From assembly GCA_016200545.1 (NCBI GenBank), contig JACQEO010000052.1, positions 35,820 to 99,819 of the forward strand: a stretch of DNA of 64,000 nt, in the 5' to 3' direction. The notes beneath the pieces were generated by a model. That model had not been told where the DNA came from, ran no database searches, and saw nothing but the letters and a program-made list of their open reading frames with translations. The stretch is from Deltaproteobacteria bacterium (lineage in GTDB: Bacteria > Desulfobacterota > Binatia > UTPRO1). This document shows positions 1-9,197 of the stretch, one piece after another. Position 1 is the stretch's first letter; each line of letters begins with the position of its first letter. The position numbers and the translations under genes are program-made.

Positions 1-69
1 CGCCACCCATCCTCTGGACATCCGTTTCCCGGCCTCGACATCCCTGCTCCTTCCTCGATCGTCCCTCGA

Positions 70-1293
70 TCAACCCGCATGACAACTCGCATGCGCCGTG
101 GCGGACGTGCCCCGGAGCCAGCGGTGCGCGATACGCATGACGCCGTACTCGTGCGAGGGATTGCGGACGCGAAATGGGCTCAACCGCTCGCGTGTATCGT
201 AGGCGATGAGCCCGCCGCGATTGTCGGTGGTCGCGACGTTCACGTAGTAGCCGCCGCCGAGGAGCGGCAACGCCGGAACGTGCAGTCCGATCGTGAAGCC
301 GCCGTCCGGCAGCGGATCCATCTCCACGCCGTCCATCTCGGTGGAAACGCAGTAGCAGACGAGCCCGTCGTTGCGGACGAGGGCGATACCGACGCCGGGC
401 GTCACGTCGGTGCCGAGCGCGCGCTCCACCCACACGCGAACGGTCAGCGAATCACCGGTCGTGAACGTCTCGACTTCACGGCCGTCGCGATCCTCGACGA
501 GCACGCGGACGATGCGCAGTAGGGCGGTGCCGCCCGTCACAGCGGCGCGCACCGCTTCGGAGTCGTCGCGCGCGCGCATGTACTCGAGATAGGCGTCGAC
601 GACCTCGTCGACCGCGCCGAGGGCGGCGACTCGTCCGCCGCGCAGCCAGAGCGCCCGATCGCAGAGCTTTTTCACCTGGTACATGTTGTGAGAGCAGAAC
701 ACGATCGTGCGGCCGCGCGTGCGAAAGCCGGCGATGCGGTCGACGCACTTCGTCTGGAAATGCTGGTCGCCGACCGCGAGCGCCTCGTCGATCACCAGCA
801 CCTCGGGATCGATGCTGACCGCGAGCGCGAACGCGAGGCGGAGATACATGCCCGACGAGTACGTCCGCACCGGCTGGTCGATGAAGTGACCGAGCTCCGA
901 AAACGCGACCACCTGCTCCAGCAGCTCGTCGACGTCGGGAAGCGCGAACAACGCGGCGTACATGCGGGCATTGTGGCGGCCGGTGAACTCGGGATGGAAC
1001 CCGGCGCCGAGCTCGAGGATCGCGGCGACCTGCCCGCGCACCGCGAGGCGTCCGGTCGACGGCGTCGCCGTACCGGTGAGGAGCGCGAGCAACGTCGATT
1101 TGCCCGCCCCGTTCTCGCCGATCACCCCCAACGCCTCGCCCGTCGACACCGCGAGGTCGACGTCACGTAGCGCCCAGAACTCCTCATGCAGGCGGCGGCG
1201 CAGCAACCACTCGCGCGCGCGATCGAGTGGCCTTGTGTACATGCGGAACGCCTTGCCGAGGTGTTCGGCGGCGATGATCGGGGTCGGCTCCAT
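70..1293 (-). CDS. wzt: Polysaccharide ABC exporter, ATP-binding subunit (Wzt-like)
   Basis: ATPase of an ABC-2 type polysaccharide exporter, 407 aa, cytoplasmic, paired with the permease immediately upstream. Walker A GENGAGKST (residues 59-67), signature YSSGMYLRL (145-153), Walker B LVIDEALA (166-173) and an H-loop SH near 201-202 are intact. From about residue 250 to the end there is an additional C-terminal domain of the Wzt type, which in characterised O-antigen exporters recognises the modified end of the glycan. The ATG at 1293 was chosen because it lies five bases after the permease stop; the frame stays open far upstream but shows no homology there. The glycan is unknown; the rml and gmd/rmd genes of this window would supply deoxyhexoses (inference). 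Confidence 0.93.
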   Translation of the reverse strand: MEPTPIIAAEHLGKAFRMYTRPLDRAREWLLRRRLHEEFWALRDVDLAVSTGEALGVIGENGAGKSTLLALLTGTATPSTGRLAVRGQVAAILELGAGFHPEFTGRHNARMYAALFALPDVDELLEQVVAFSELGHFIDQPVRTYSSGMYLRLAFALAVSIDPEVLVIDEALAVGDQHFQTKCVDRIAGFRTRGRTIVFCSHNMYQVKKLCDRALWLRGGRVAALGAVDEVVDAYLEYMRARDDSEAVRAAVTGGTALLRIVRVLVEDRDGREVETFTTGDSLTVRVWVERALGTDVTPGVGIALVRNDGLVCYCVSTEMDGVEMDPLPDGGFTIGLHVPALPLLGGGYYVNVATTDNRGGLIAYDTRERLSPFRVRNPSHEYGVMRIAHRWLRGTSATAHASCHAG

Positions 1294-1298
1294 CCTGG

Positions 1299-2123
1299 TC
1301 AGACGAGATCCGAGAGCTCGCCGCGTGCACGCGTGAAGATCGCGGCGCCGGCGGCGAACACCGCGACGCTCACGATCGCGAGCCAGAGCTCGCGCACGCC
1401 GAGCGGCACCACACCGTGGAGCAAGACATCGCGATAGGCTTCTACCAGCGCGGTGAGCGGATTCAAGGCGAGCACCGGTCGCAACGCCTCGGGGACCAGC
1501 CGATACGGGTAAATGATCGGCGTCAGATAGAACCACATCGGGAACACGACGCCGAGCACCTGGGCGGTATCGCGGAAGTAGACGTGCAGGGCCGCGACCG
1601 CCCACCCGATCCCAACCGTGAGCAGCAACTGCACGACCAGCAGCGGCGGCAGCGCGAGCACCGAAGCCTGCGGCGGGACCCCGAGGATCACCATGAGGAC
1701 GAGGAGGAGCGCGAGCGCGATCAGCTGGTGGACGAGCGCCGAGATCGCGATCTGCACCGGCAGCACCTCGATCGGGAAGACCACCCGCTTCACGAGTACG
1801 GAGTTGTCGACCAAGCACGTCGCGCTGCGGAGGACCGACTCCTGAAACGCGAGCCATGGAAAGAGCGCCGCCGCGAGGTAGAGGACGAATGGGACGTCGC
1901 TCGGCTCGAAGCGGACCGACAGCACGGTCGAGAAGACGAACGTGAAGATCGCCAGTTGAGCGAGGGGATTCACCACCGACCACACGAGCCCGAGCGCCGA
2001 GCCCACGTACCGTCCGCGGAGGTCGCGCACGACGAGCGCGCGCACGACCGTGCGCGCGCGCCAGACCGATCCCGGCATCGCCGCGACGGTCGGTCGCGTC
2101 GTGGTCGCGGGGTCGCCGCTCAC
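1299..2123 (-). CDS. wzm: Polysaccharide ABC exporter, permease subunit (Wzm-like)
   Basis: Integral membrane ABC-2 permease, 274 aa, about six hydrophobic segments, ending in the typical layout PMWFYLTPIIYP ... LNPLTALVEAYRDVLL. With the Wzt-like ATPase it should move a lipid-linked polysaccharide across the inner membrane. I chose the GTG at 2123 because it overlaps the stop of the upstream gene in a GTGA quadruplet; an ATG at 2078 is the alternative and would give a shorter cytoplasmic N-terminus. The frame upstream of 2123 is open but reads as Arg/Gly-rich shadow of the neighbouring gene. Confidence 0.9.
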   Translation of the reverse strand: MSGDPATTTRPTVAAMPGSVWRARTVVRALVVRDLRGRYVGSALGLVWSVVNPLAQLAIFTFVFSTVLSVRFEPSDVPFVLYLAAALFPWLAFQESVLRSATCLVDNSVLVKRVVFPIEVLPVQIAISALVHQLIALALLLVLMVILGVPPQASVLALPPLLVVQLLLTVGIGWAVAALHVYFRDTAQVLGVVFPMWFYLTPIIYPYRLVPEALRPVLALNPLTALVEAYRDVLLHGVVPLGVRELWLAIVSVAVFAAGAAIFTRARGELSDLV

Positions 2124-3835
2124 GGGCGAGCTCTCGCGGGGGCCGGCGGGGGCACGAGCGCCGCCGTAGCCTGCTCCCGGCCCAGACGCGCGCCGGCGGC
2201 GGCAGCGGCGCGTTCGCCGGCGAGACGACCACCCTCGCCCGCGGTGGGAACGTGTGCCAAGGCGGCGTCGAAGCGCGGCAGGGCGCGCGCGGCGTCGCCG
2301 GCGTCGAGCGCGACCCATCCCGCGAGGTTCAGCACGCGGACGTCGTCGGCGCTGCCCGCCAGCGCCGCGGTCACCCAACGCTCCGCCGCGTCGAAGCGCC
2401 CCTGCCGATAGTAGAGCATCGCGAGCGCCACCAGCGTATCGAGGTCGTTGGGCGTGATCGCAACGGCTGCGAGCCATTCGCGCTCGGCATCGTCGAAGCG
2501 CACACGTTCGAAATACGCTTGCCCGAGATTGAAGCGCGCGCGCGCGCAGTCCGGCACGGTCGCGACCGTCGCCGACCACAGACGCTGCGTATCCCGCCAA
2601 TCACGGTTGCGGACGATCGTGCGCGCCGCAGCCGCGAGCGCGACGAGTACGACCGCCGCGAGTACGAGGCGCCGCAGCGAGGCGCGGGTCCCGGCGGCGT
2701 CGATCGCGCCCGCCACGACACACGCGACCCCGATCATCGGCACGTAGAGGTAATGTTCGGCGAGCAGCTCGCGATACGGGATGATATGCGACACCGGAAG
2801 TAAAGTGACCGCGCACCACGCGGCGCCGAAGCCGGCGAGATCGCCGCGCCGCCAGCGCCACCACGCCGCGAGCGCGAGCGCCGCGAGGAGAACTGCGGCC
2901 GCGAGCGCGCGGCCGTCGAGGAGCGCCGTCGAGACCGGAAAGGCGCGATAGCTGTAGTCGGCGGAGAGCCGCGCCGGCCACACGATCAGGTAGAGATAGC
3001 GGGTCCAGATTCGGAGGACGGTGGCGAGGTTCGCGCCGGGGGTGCCGCCGTGCCATGGCGTCACCTCCACGACCCTCCTCACGAACCTCCCATAGGCTGC
3101 CCCCGCTACGAGAACTCCTACGACCGCTAGGACTGCGAACAGCCGAGATCGGCCCATCTGTTCGCGACGGGTGGCGCGTGTGCTCGGCGCGCCGGCGCGC
3201 GCCATCGCGAAGCGCTCATACACGAAGCAAACGATCGGGAGGGTGAGTGCCATCTCTTTGGCCAGGATGGCGAGGACGTAAGAGGTCAGTGCCATCATGA
3301 GAGCCACGCGGCTCTTGCGTTCGCGGTAGTGGAGGTATGCGAGGAAACCAGCGGCGAAAAAGAGGCCGCAGAGGATGTCGCGGCGGCCGGCGGCGTAGGT
3401 GACGGCGTCGGTCTGGACAGGGTGAACGGCGAAGAGCAGGGCGCCCGCGGCGGCCGCCCATGGGGAGGCGCCGGCGCGCTCGACGACGGCCCGCACCAGC
3501 AGCACGGTGACGGCGTGGTAGACGAGGTTGCCGAGGTGGAAGACGCGCGGATCGAGGCCGCCGATCGCGTAGTCGAGCCGGTACGACAGTGTGCGTAGCG
3601 GCCGGTAGGACCCGAGAGCCTGCAGGTCGTCGAGCGGCGCGCCCACCGCACGATTGTCGACGATCAGCAGGCGATCATCGTAGACGAACTCGTTCTGGAG
3701 CGCGTTGCCGAAGGCCACCGCGACGGCCGCGACGAGGAGGGCCGCGACGAGGCCGCGCCGCCACACGCCGGCGTGCGCCACGGCGGCGGGCATCGACACA
3801 TCGAGCGTCGCGGCCGCGTCCTGCGCCGTCGTCAT
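2120..3835 (-). CDS. TMTC-like membrane glycosyltransferase with C-terminal TPRs
   Basis: Multi-pass membrane protein of 571 aa. The N-terminus has a membrane segment (about 25-45) followed by NEFVYDDRLLI (48-58), an acidic YDD in the first external loop, then RPLRTLSYRLDYAIGG and later YRELLAEHYLYVP; these features are typical of the bacterial relatives of the TMTC O-mannosyltransferases (GT-C fold). About nine further hydrophobic segments follow, and the last 150 residues carry tetratricopeptide repeats (ARFNLGQAYFE, LVALAMLYYRQGRFDAAERW). It starts 12 bases after gspD and runs into the exporter permease, so it is probably cotranscribed with both. A role in protein or glycan glycosylation at the periplasmic face is inferred; no donor or acceptor can be read from the sequence. 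Confidence 0.78.
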   Translation of the reverse strand: MTTAQDAAATLDVSMPAAVAHAGVWRRGLVAALLVAAVAVAFGNALQNEFVYDDRLLIVDNRAVGAPLDDLQALGSYRPLRTLSYRLDYAIGGLDPRVFHLGNLVYHAVTVLLVRAVVERAGASPWAAAAGALLFAVHPVQTDAVTYAAGRRDILCGLFFAAGFLAYLHYRERKSRVALMMALTSYVLAILAKEMALTLPIVCFVYERFAMARAGAPSTRATRREQMGRSRLFAVLAVVGVLVAGAAYGRFVRRVVEVTPWHGGTPGANLATVLRIWTRYLYLIVWPARLSADYSYRAFPVSTALLDGRALAAAVLLAALALAAWWRWRRGDLAGFGAAWCAVTLLPVSHIIPYRELLAEHYLYVPMIGVACVVAGAIDAAGTRASLRRLVLAAVVLVALAAAARTIVRNRDWRDTQRLWSATVATVPDCARARFNLGQAYFERVRFDDAEREWLAAVAITPNDLDTLVALAMLYYRQGRFDAAERWVTAALAGSADDVRVLNLAGWVALDAGDAARALPRFDAALAHVPTAGEGGRLAGERAAAAAGARLGREQATAALVPPPAPARARP

Positions 3836-3847
3836 CCGATCGGCGGC

Positions 3848-6268
3848 TCAGCGCCGGTCGATCGGCCGCGGAGCGCCCGCGTCGTCCGAGCGCGGCACCG
3901 GCCCGCCGTAATCCGGCCGCTCGCTGTCGTTGCGCTTGATGTCGCGGCGCATACCTATGAGCCGGGAGACGAATGCCTCGGTCGCGGAGCGGGACTCCTG
4001 GCGGTCGCGGACCACGTGCGGCGTCAGCAGCACCACGAGCTCCGTCCGCTTGACGTTGTCGGTGTCGACGCGGAAGGCGCGGCCGAGCACCGGAATGTCC
4101 ATGAGGAACGGCACGCCGGTGCGGCTGCGATCGACGCTGTCGTCGATGATGCCGCCGATCACGATCGTCTCGCCGCTCTGCACGACGACGGTGGTCTCGG
4201 ACTCGCGCGTCGAGAACGTCGGCGACGCGATCCCCCCGGTCGTGGCACTGGCGATCTGGCTCACCTCCTGGCGGATCTGCATGTTCACCAGACCCTCCGA
4301 GTTCACCTGCGGCAGGACGGTCATGATCACACCGGTGTCGCGGTACTGAATGTTCTGCAGGATGTTCGTGGTGTTGTTCGTCTGCACACCGATGGCGTTG
4401 CTCTGCGTGGTGATGATCGGCACCTCGTTGCCAACGAGGATGTGCGCCTCGTGATTGTCGGCGGTCATGATGTGCGGCGAGGAGAGGACTTTCAGCTTGT
4501 TCTTACCCGCCATCGCGTTCAGCACCGCGGCGAAGTTGCGGTTGTCGCTGATGACGCCGAAGACGCCGTTGCCGGGCACGGGGACGATGTCGGTGGAGCG
4601 CAGGCCGAACGCGCTGCCGAGATCGAAGATGCTCGAGCCGGCAGTGTTCGTCGTCGTGGTCGTCGAACTGGGCGTCCCGCCGGTGATGCGCCCGAGCGCG
4701 TTCTTTCGGCTGCTCTGCGCCACCGAGAACTCGATGCCGAACTTCAGGTCATCGCCGAGATCGACCTCGGCGACCAACACCTCGATGAGGACTTGCCGCG
4801 GCACCACGTCGAGCTTACGCAGCACCTCGCTGATGTCGCCGTAGTCTTTCTTCGTCGCCAGGATCACGATCGAGTTGCTGACCTGATCGGCGACGATGTG
4901 GACCTCTTGGCGGAAGATGTCCCCGGGCTGACCACCGGCGAGTACGTAGCCCTGCGCCCCTTGTCCGAGCCCCCCGCCGATGCCGACGCCGCCGCCACCG
5001 ATCCTGCCCTGCCCCGCCCCGCCGATGCCGCCGCCGCCGAGGCTTCTAGCGCTCCGTCCACGACCAGTGCCGGAGCCGCCCGAGGCACCGCCGCCCACCG
5101 TCGCATTGCCGGTGTCGATCTGCTGCAACGGCTCGAACTGCGCGAAATCCTCGAAGCTCTGGAGCGCCGCGGGGGCAGCCGGTCGCGCCGCCGCTCCAAC
5201 CCGTCCCGCACCACCGGGCGCGTTCGGACGCGCCGCGCCCTGGGCCCCGCCGCGCTGGCGACTCCCGAAGGGCGTGTAGCCGGCGCGACCGAGGGCGGTG
5301 TTCGAGCCCCCGCCCGCCCCACCGCCGTAGAGTTGATTGAGGATGTCGGCGAGGTCGGCGGCCTTGGCGTTCTCGACCGCGTATACGTGGACGAGGCGCC
5401 CCGCGCCTTCCTCGGGAGGCGCGTCCAGGACCTTCATCCAGCGATCGACCTCGGCGAACGCCGTCGGGTTGAACGCCACCACGACGACCGAGTTCAAGCG
5501 CGGCAATGGGATCACGTACACACCACGCTCTTCGGCGCTCGCCGGCGTGACGCCGTACGTGTCGAGGATCGCCAGCAGCTCTTCCCCGAGCTCCTCGATG
5601 TTGGCGTGCTCGATCTTGTAGACGCGCGCACGCAGGTCGCGGAACGCGTCGCGGTCGAACGTCGCGACCAGGTCTTTGAGTCGAGCGACGTTCGATTCGA
5701 GGTCGGTGATGATCAGGAGATTCGCGCGCGAGTACGGGATGACGTCGCCGCCCGGCGTGACGAACGGCTGGATGACGTTCACCATCTCCTGCGCCGCGAC
5801 GTGCTCGATCGGGACGACCTCGATCACGAAGGTGTCCTGCTGCTTCACACGCCCGCGCTCGCCGGTGGTGTTTGGAATGATGGCCTTCGTCTTCGCCTCG
5901 GCGACGGGGATGATCTGGTAGATGTCGCCCACCCTGACCGCCGAGATCCCGTTCGAGCGCAGGATCTGGTTGAACACCGGAAAGAGGTCCTGTTTCGCGA
6001 TCGTCCCCGTCGTCCGGATCGTCACCTGCCCCTGGATGCGGGGATCGATCTGGTAGTTGATGCCGAGCGCGTCGGCGAGGCTGTGGATCACCTCGCGAAT
6101 GTCGGCGCCCTCGAAGTTGAGCACGACGGAGTCGTCGGTCGACGCCGGTGACGGCGACGGCGCGGGCGCGACGTTGACGGCTCCTGCCGGAGGCGGGCTC
6201 TGGGCGTAGGCGGCCGCGGTCGCCCAGCAGACGGCAGCCACGGTAACGCTCGCAAATACTCGACCCAT
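3848..6268 (-). CDS. gspD: Type II secretion secretin GspD
   Basis: Outer-membrane secretin, 806 aa. Signal peptide to about residue 22 (AAAYAQ). N0 domain about 46-121 (VVLNFEGADIREVIHSLAD), N1 about 147-205, N2 about 215-282, N3 from about 292, then the secretin barrel in the last 260 residues (VPIITTQSNAIG, GIIDDSVDRSRTGVPFLMDI). Inside N3, between NQLYGGG (312-318) and EVHIVADQVSN, lies an unusually long Gly/Ala/Arg-rich insertion of roughly 140 residues; a flexible loop is normal there but this one is large. Start chosen at the ATG 6268, which has GGGAGAG about seven bases upstream and gives a clean signal peptide. Last gsp gene of the operon, followed by the TMTC-like gene. Confidence 0.96.
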   Translation of the reverse strand: MGRVFASVTVAAVCWATAAAYAQSPPPAGAVNVAPAPSPSPASTDDSVVLNFEGADIREVIHSLADALGINYQIDPRIQGQVTIRTTGTIAKQDLFPVFNQILRSNGISAVRVGDIYQIIPVAEAKTKAIIPNTTGERGRVKQQDTFVIEVVPIEHVAAQEMVNVIQPFVTPGGDVIPYSRANLLIITDLESNVARLKDLVATFDRDAFRDLRARVYKIEHANIEELGEELLAILDTYGVTPASAEERGVYVIPLPRLNSVVVVAFNPTAFAEVDRWMKVLDAPPEEGAGRLVHVYAVENAKAADLADILNQLYGGGAGGGSNTALGRAGYTPFGSRQRGGAQGAARPNAPGGAGRVGAAARPAAPAALQSFEDFAQFEPLQQIDTGNATVGGGASGGSGTGRGRSARSLGGGGIGGAGQGRIGGGGVGIGGGLGQGAQGYVLAGGQPGDIFRQEVHIVADQVSNSIVILATKKDYGDISEVLRKLDVVPRQVLIEVLVAEVDLGDDLKFGIEFSVAQSSRKNALGRITGGTPSSTTTTTNTAGSSIFDLGSAFGLRSTDIVPVPGNGVFGVISDNRNFAAVLNAMAGKNKLKVLSSPHIMTADNHEAHILVGNEVPIITTQSNAIGVQTNNTTNILQNIQYRDTGVIMTVLPQVNSEGLVNMQIRQEVSQIASATTGGIASPTFSTRESETTVVVQSGETIVIGGIIDDSVDRSRTGVPFLMDIPVLGRAFRVDTDNVKRTELVVLLTPHVVRDRQESRSATEAFVSRLIGMRRDIKRNDSERPDYGGPVPRSDDAGAPRPIDRR

Positions 6269-6293
6269 GTTGGCTCTCCCTGGACTGCTACTG

Positions 6294-6953
6294 CTACTGT
6301 CGCTGCCGCCGCTTGCGCGCTTCTTCACGTAGACGCTCGATCCTCTCCTTGATGTCGTTCGGTGTCGCGCCCGGATGCGGCGCGGCCACCGTCGGGCGAC
6401 CGCGTCCGGCCTGCGGCGGCGGCGGCGTCGGCTGGATGCCGGCCGGCCCGGGCGCCGGGGCGCCGGGGTGCGCGCCCTTCTCGACACTGATCGCCAGCGT
6501 CACCTCGCCCCCGCTCGGCGCCGTCAACACCACCGAGGTCGGGTCGATGCGGCTGATCTTGTAGCCGTTGAACTCCTCACCTTCCCGCAACCAAAGCGGC
6601 TTCGGCTGACTCTGATCCTTGAAGAGCGCCTCGCGCGCACCCGCCGCGACGGTTACGCCGAGCAGCGCGAGGGTGAGGGGAGGCGGAGGCGAAGCCTCGC
6701 TCGCCGTCATCGTCGGGGCCTTCTCCGCAGAGCGTGACGCATCGAACAGATCCTTCTCGGCTATGTGATTCGTCAGATCCGGCGCGGGGGGGCGTCGCGG
6801 CACCGGAGGTAGCTCGGGGTGTTGCGCCTTCGTCTCACGGGGGGCGACGGTCTCGACCTCCGCTTCGGCTCGCCACCACAAGGACACGATTTGTACCACG
6901 AGGCCCGCAATGATCGCCAGAAGGATAACGTTGAGGATGAGCACGCGCCTCAT
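6294..6953 (-). CDS. gspC: Type II secretion clamp protein GspC (no PDZ domain)
   Basis: Inner-membrane protein of 219 aa that should link the GspL/M platform to the secretin. One membrane segment at about 4-26, a Pro-rich periplasmic linker, then a homology-region domain (about 88-155: LTLALLGVTVAAGAREALF ... WLREGEEFNGYKI). Instead of the C-terminal PDZ domain of longer GspC proteins it ends in a Pro/Gly-rich stretch and a strongly basic helix (IKERIERLREEARKRRQRQ). The start overlaps the gspM stop (ATGA, 6950-6953). Assigned from position and HR-like domain; direct sequence similarity is modest. Confidence 0.82.
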   Translation of the reverse strand: MRRVLILNVILLAIIAGLVVQIVSLWWRAEAEVETVAPRETKAQHPELPPVPRRPPAPDLTNHIAEKDLFDASRSAEKAPTMTASEASPPPPLTLALLGVTVAAGAREALFKDQSQPKPLWLREGEEFNGYKISRIDPTSVVLTAPSGGEVTLAISVEKGAHPGAPAPGPAGIQPTPPPPQAGRGRPTVAAPHPGATPNDIKERIERLREEARKRRQRQ

Positions 6954-7777
6954 GCGACACCCTCGACGTCCGCCGTGGAGCGCGCCTCGGAGTTCGCGCG
7001 CGGCGTCGCCGCGACGTCCTGCACCACCCGCTCGGCCACAGCGCGGTCGGCGTTCGGACCGCTCGCCGCTGGCGGCGGCACCTGCGGGGGCGCCGCCGAA
7101 GGCGCGAGCTCCGGCCCACTCGGCTGCGGCGGCGTGGCGCCGGCGTCGCTCGGTGCGGTCGCCTCGGCGGGCTCGATCTTCGCGTCGCCCTTGTCGCTTC
7201 CCTGCAGGAACGCGTTCACCTCGATCGTCGCGGCAAGCGCCCGCGCGCTCTGGCCGCGCAGGACGGCACCACGCCGGCTGATCTCGAGGAACGGGATGGA
7301 GAGCCGCTGCGGCCCGAACTCGACGCCGAAGAGGAACTCGGCCAGTTGGCGCAGTTCACCCGACACCGTGATGCGCACCGCGATGCGGCGGAACTCGCCG
7401 AGCGTCTCCTCGCGCATCACCTGTGTGCTCTGGACGTTGATGCCCTTCTCGGCAGCGAGGCTGTGCAGCGTGTCCTGCAGGCTCGCAGCGGCGAGGGTCG
7501 GCGTGTCGCCGGGGACGAGCTGCGCGCGCACCTCGGCGTAGCGCGCCCGCAGCATCTCGAGATGGTGCGCCACGTCGGTCGAGCGCGCGAGATAGGCGTG
7601 ATCACTCTGCAGCAGCTCGCGGTGCGCGGCGATCTCGTCCCGGAGACTCTCACGATAGGCGAGGAACGGCGAGACGATCAGAAAGCGGACGAGCAACAGG
7701 GCGAGCACCACGCCGGCGGCACCGATCAGCGTGCGCTCGCGACCGCTCAGCCGCTCCCACCGCTCGCGCCAGTTCAT
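6950..7777 (-). CDS. gspM: Type II secretion protein GspM (PilO-like)
   Basis: Bitopic inner-membrane protein, 275 aa. Short cytoplasmic N-terminus (MNWRERWERLSGRERTLI), one membrane segment at about 18-38, a coiled-coil (about 40-85) and a ferredoxin-like periplasmic domain (about 100-195) with VQSTQVMREETLGEFRRIAV and LAEFLFGVEFGPQRL. The last 70 residues are Pro/Ala-rich and probably disordered. It overlaps gspL upstream (ATGA, 7774-7777) and gspC downstream, consistent with a GspL-GspM-GspC subassembly. Confidence 0.85.
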   Translation of the reverse strand: MNWRERWERLSGRERTLIGAAGVVLALLLVRFLIVSPFLAYRESLRDEIAAHRELLQSDHAYLARSTDVAHHLEMLRARYAEVRAQLVPGDTPTLAAASLQDTLHSLAAEKGINVQSTQVMREETLGEFRRIAVRITVSGELRQLAEFLFGVEFGPQRLSIPFLEISRRGAVLRGQSARALAATIEVNAFLQGSDKGDAKIEPAEATAPSDAGATPPQPSGPELAPSAAPPQVPPPAASGPNADRAVAERVVQDVAATPRANSEARSTADVEGVA

Positions 7778-9192
7778 TCCTCGATCTCCATGACGATCGA
7801 GAAGCGCTCCTCGCCGGCCTGGCCCGCCGTCGTCGGCGAGGTGAACTGCACGTTGCGGAACATCGACGAGTTCTCCAGCACCTGGATCAGCTCGGAGGCG
7901 CGGTTTGCGAACCCCTCGATCTCGAGGCGAGTGTTTCGATAGCGGAAGGTGGTCAAGTAGGCGTCGGTCGGCAGCCGGTCGGTGAGCTCCTTCAAGAACA
8001 TGATCATGCGCCGGCTCTGGTCGGCGGTGAGGGTGTCGATGCGCGCCTGGAGCGCGCGTGCCTCGGCCTCCTGCTTCTTCACCGCCGCGACCTGCGGCTC
8101 GAGGGTCTCGACCTCGGGCGCGAGCGTCCGCCGCGTCATCTCGTCCCGCACGATGACGGCGCCGCCGTACACCAGCGCCAGGACGAGCGCCGCGACCAGC
8201 AGCACGATCGGCACGAAGAGCCCTTCCTGCAGCCCCGGACGGTGCTCCTCGGGCAGGAGATTTACGTCGACGACGCTTTCGCGCACCGCGCCGAGCGCGG
8301 CGCCGACGGCGGGAAGCAACCCGGGCTCGGGACGACTGAAGAACTCCAGCGGCGCATCGAGGCGGCCGCTCGCGAGCGCGATCAGCTCGCCGGAGCCCTC
8401 CCCATGCTCACTGCCGCCGCCGTTCGCCGCGGTGGCGTAGAGCATCTCGACGGCGACCTGCGACGGGTGGAACACCTCCGCGAGGTCGCGGCGGACGATC
8501 TGCTGCAGCTCCCCCGGCGACGGCACCACACCGCCGCGGAGCGCATGACTCGCGACCAGCTGGCGCTCGGCAAAGAGCGCCACCTCGAGATCGACGCCGC
8601 TCTGCACCACCATCGCGAGCGGCGCCTCGAGCGTGCCCCGGCAGAACGCGGCGTAGTCGCCGAGCGCCGCGGCCGCGATCACCACCGCCTTCGGGCGCGC
8701 ACCGGCCGCTTCGAGCGCGTCGACGTACTCGGTCACCACCCGCCGCGGCACGCTCACGATGAGTACTGCGAGCCTCCCGGCCTCGCCGCCGCCCGACTCG
8801 CGTACTTGGTAATCCCAGAAGACCTCGTTACGCGGCAGTGGAATGACGCGCTCGATCTCGTATTCGAGCACCTGGCGCAGGTTCTCGCGTGCCGCCGCCG
8901 GCAACACCAGCCGATTGAGGAGCAGCTCCTGGCGGGCGAGGCAGAGGTGGACGCCGCCGGGGGCGATCTTGAACTCGTGGATGAAGGCGCTGACGGCCTG
9001 GGTCAGCGTGTGCGCGCGCTCGGGACGCCGGCTCGCGGGCGCGAGCGGATAGCTGCGCTCGTGGCGCAGCGCCACGCGTAGGAGGCGCTTGCTCACGTGC
9101 GCCAGCGAGACCTGCTCGGGCTCGACGTAGATGCCGAGACCGTCGAGAAAGTCGGCCCGGCGAATGCGCTGCGCGAAAGTCGTGAGGTTCAT
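7774..9192 (-). CDS. gspL: Type II secretion protein GspL (PilM/PilN-like)
   Basis: 472 aa from the ATG at 9192. Residues 1 to about 290 form a cytoplasmic actin-like PilM-type domain (LRQVLEYEIERVIPLP, LIVSVPRRVVTEYVDALEAAG); VVDVNLLPEEHRPG resembles the N-terminus of PilN; a membrane segment follows (VPIVLLVAALVLALVYGGAV) and a periplasmic coiled-coil plus ferredoxin-like domain ends the protein. It should hold the GspE ATPase on the inner membrane. A longer start at 9225 would overlap gspK by 28 bases and is less likely. The layout, PilM and PilN joined in one chain, is usual for GspL. Confidence 0.87.
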   Translation of the reverse strand: MNLTTFAQRIRRADFLDGLGIYVEPEQVSLAHVSKRLLRVALRHERSYPLAPASRRPERAHTLTQAVSAFIHEFKIAPGGVHLCLARQELLLNRLVLPAAARENLRQVLEYEIERVIPLPRNEVFWDYQVRESGGGEAGRLAVLIVSVPRRVVTEYVDALEAAGARPKAVVIAAAALGDYAAFCRGTLEAPLAMVVQSGVDLEVALFAERQLVASHALRGGVVPSPGELQQIVRRDLAEVFHPSQVAVEMLYATAANGGGSEHGEGSGELIALASGRLDAPLEFFSRPEPGLLPAVGAALGAVRESVVDVNLLPEEHRPGLQEGLFVPIVLLVAALVLALVYGGAVIVRDEMTRRTLAPEVETLEPQVAAVKKQEAEARALQARIDTLTADQSRRMIMFLKELTDRLPTDAYLTTFRYRNTRLEIEGFANRASELIQVLENSSMFRNVQFTSPTTAGQAGEERFSIVMEIEE

Positions 9193-9197
9193 CGAGC

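Noticed and set aside
1..69. Start of another gene at the left edge
   Set aside because: The 69 bases after the Wzt stop have no identifiable coding signal; too short to judge.
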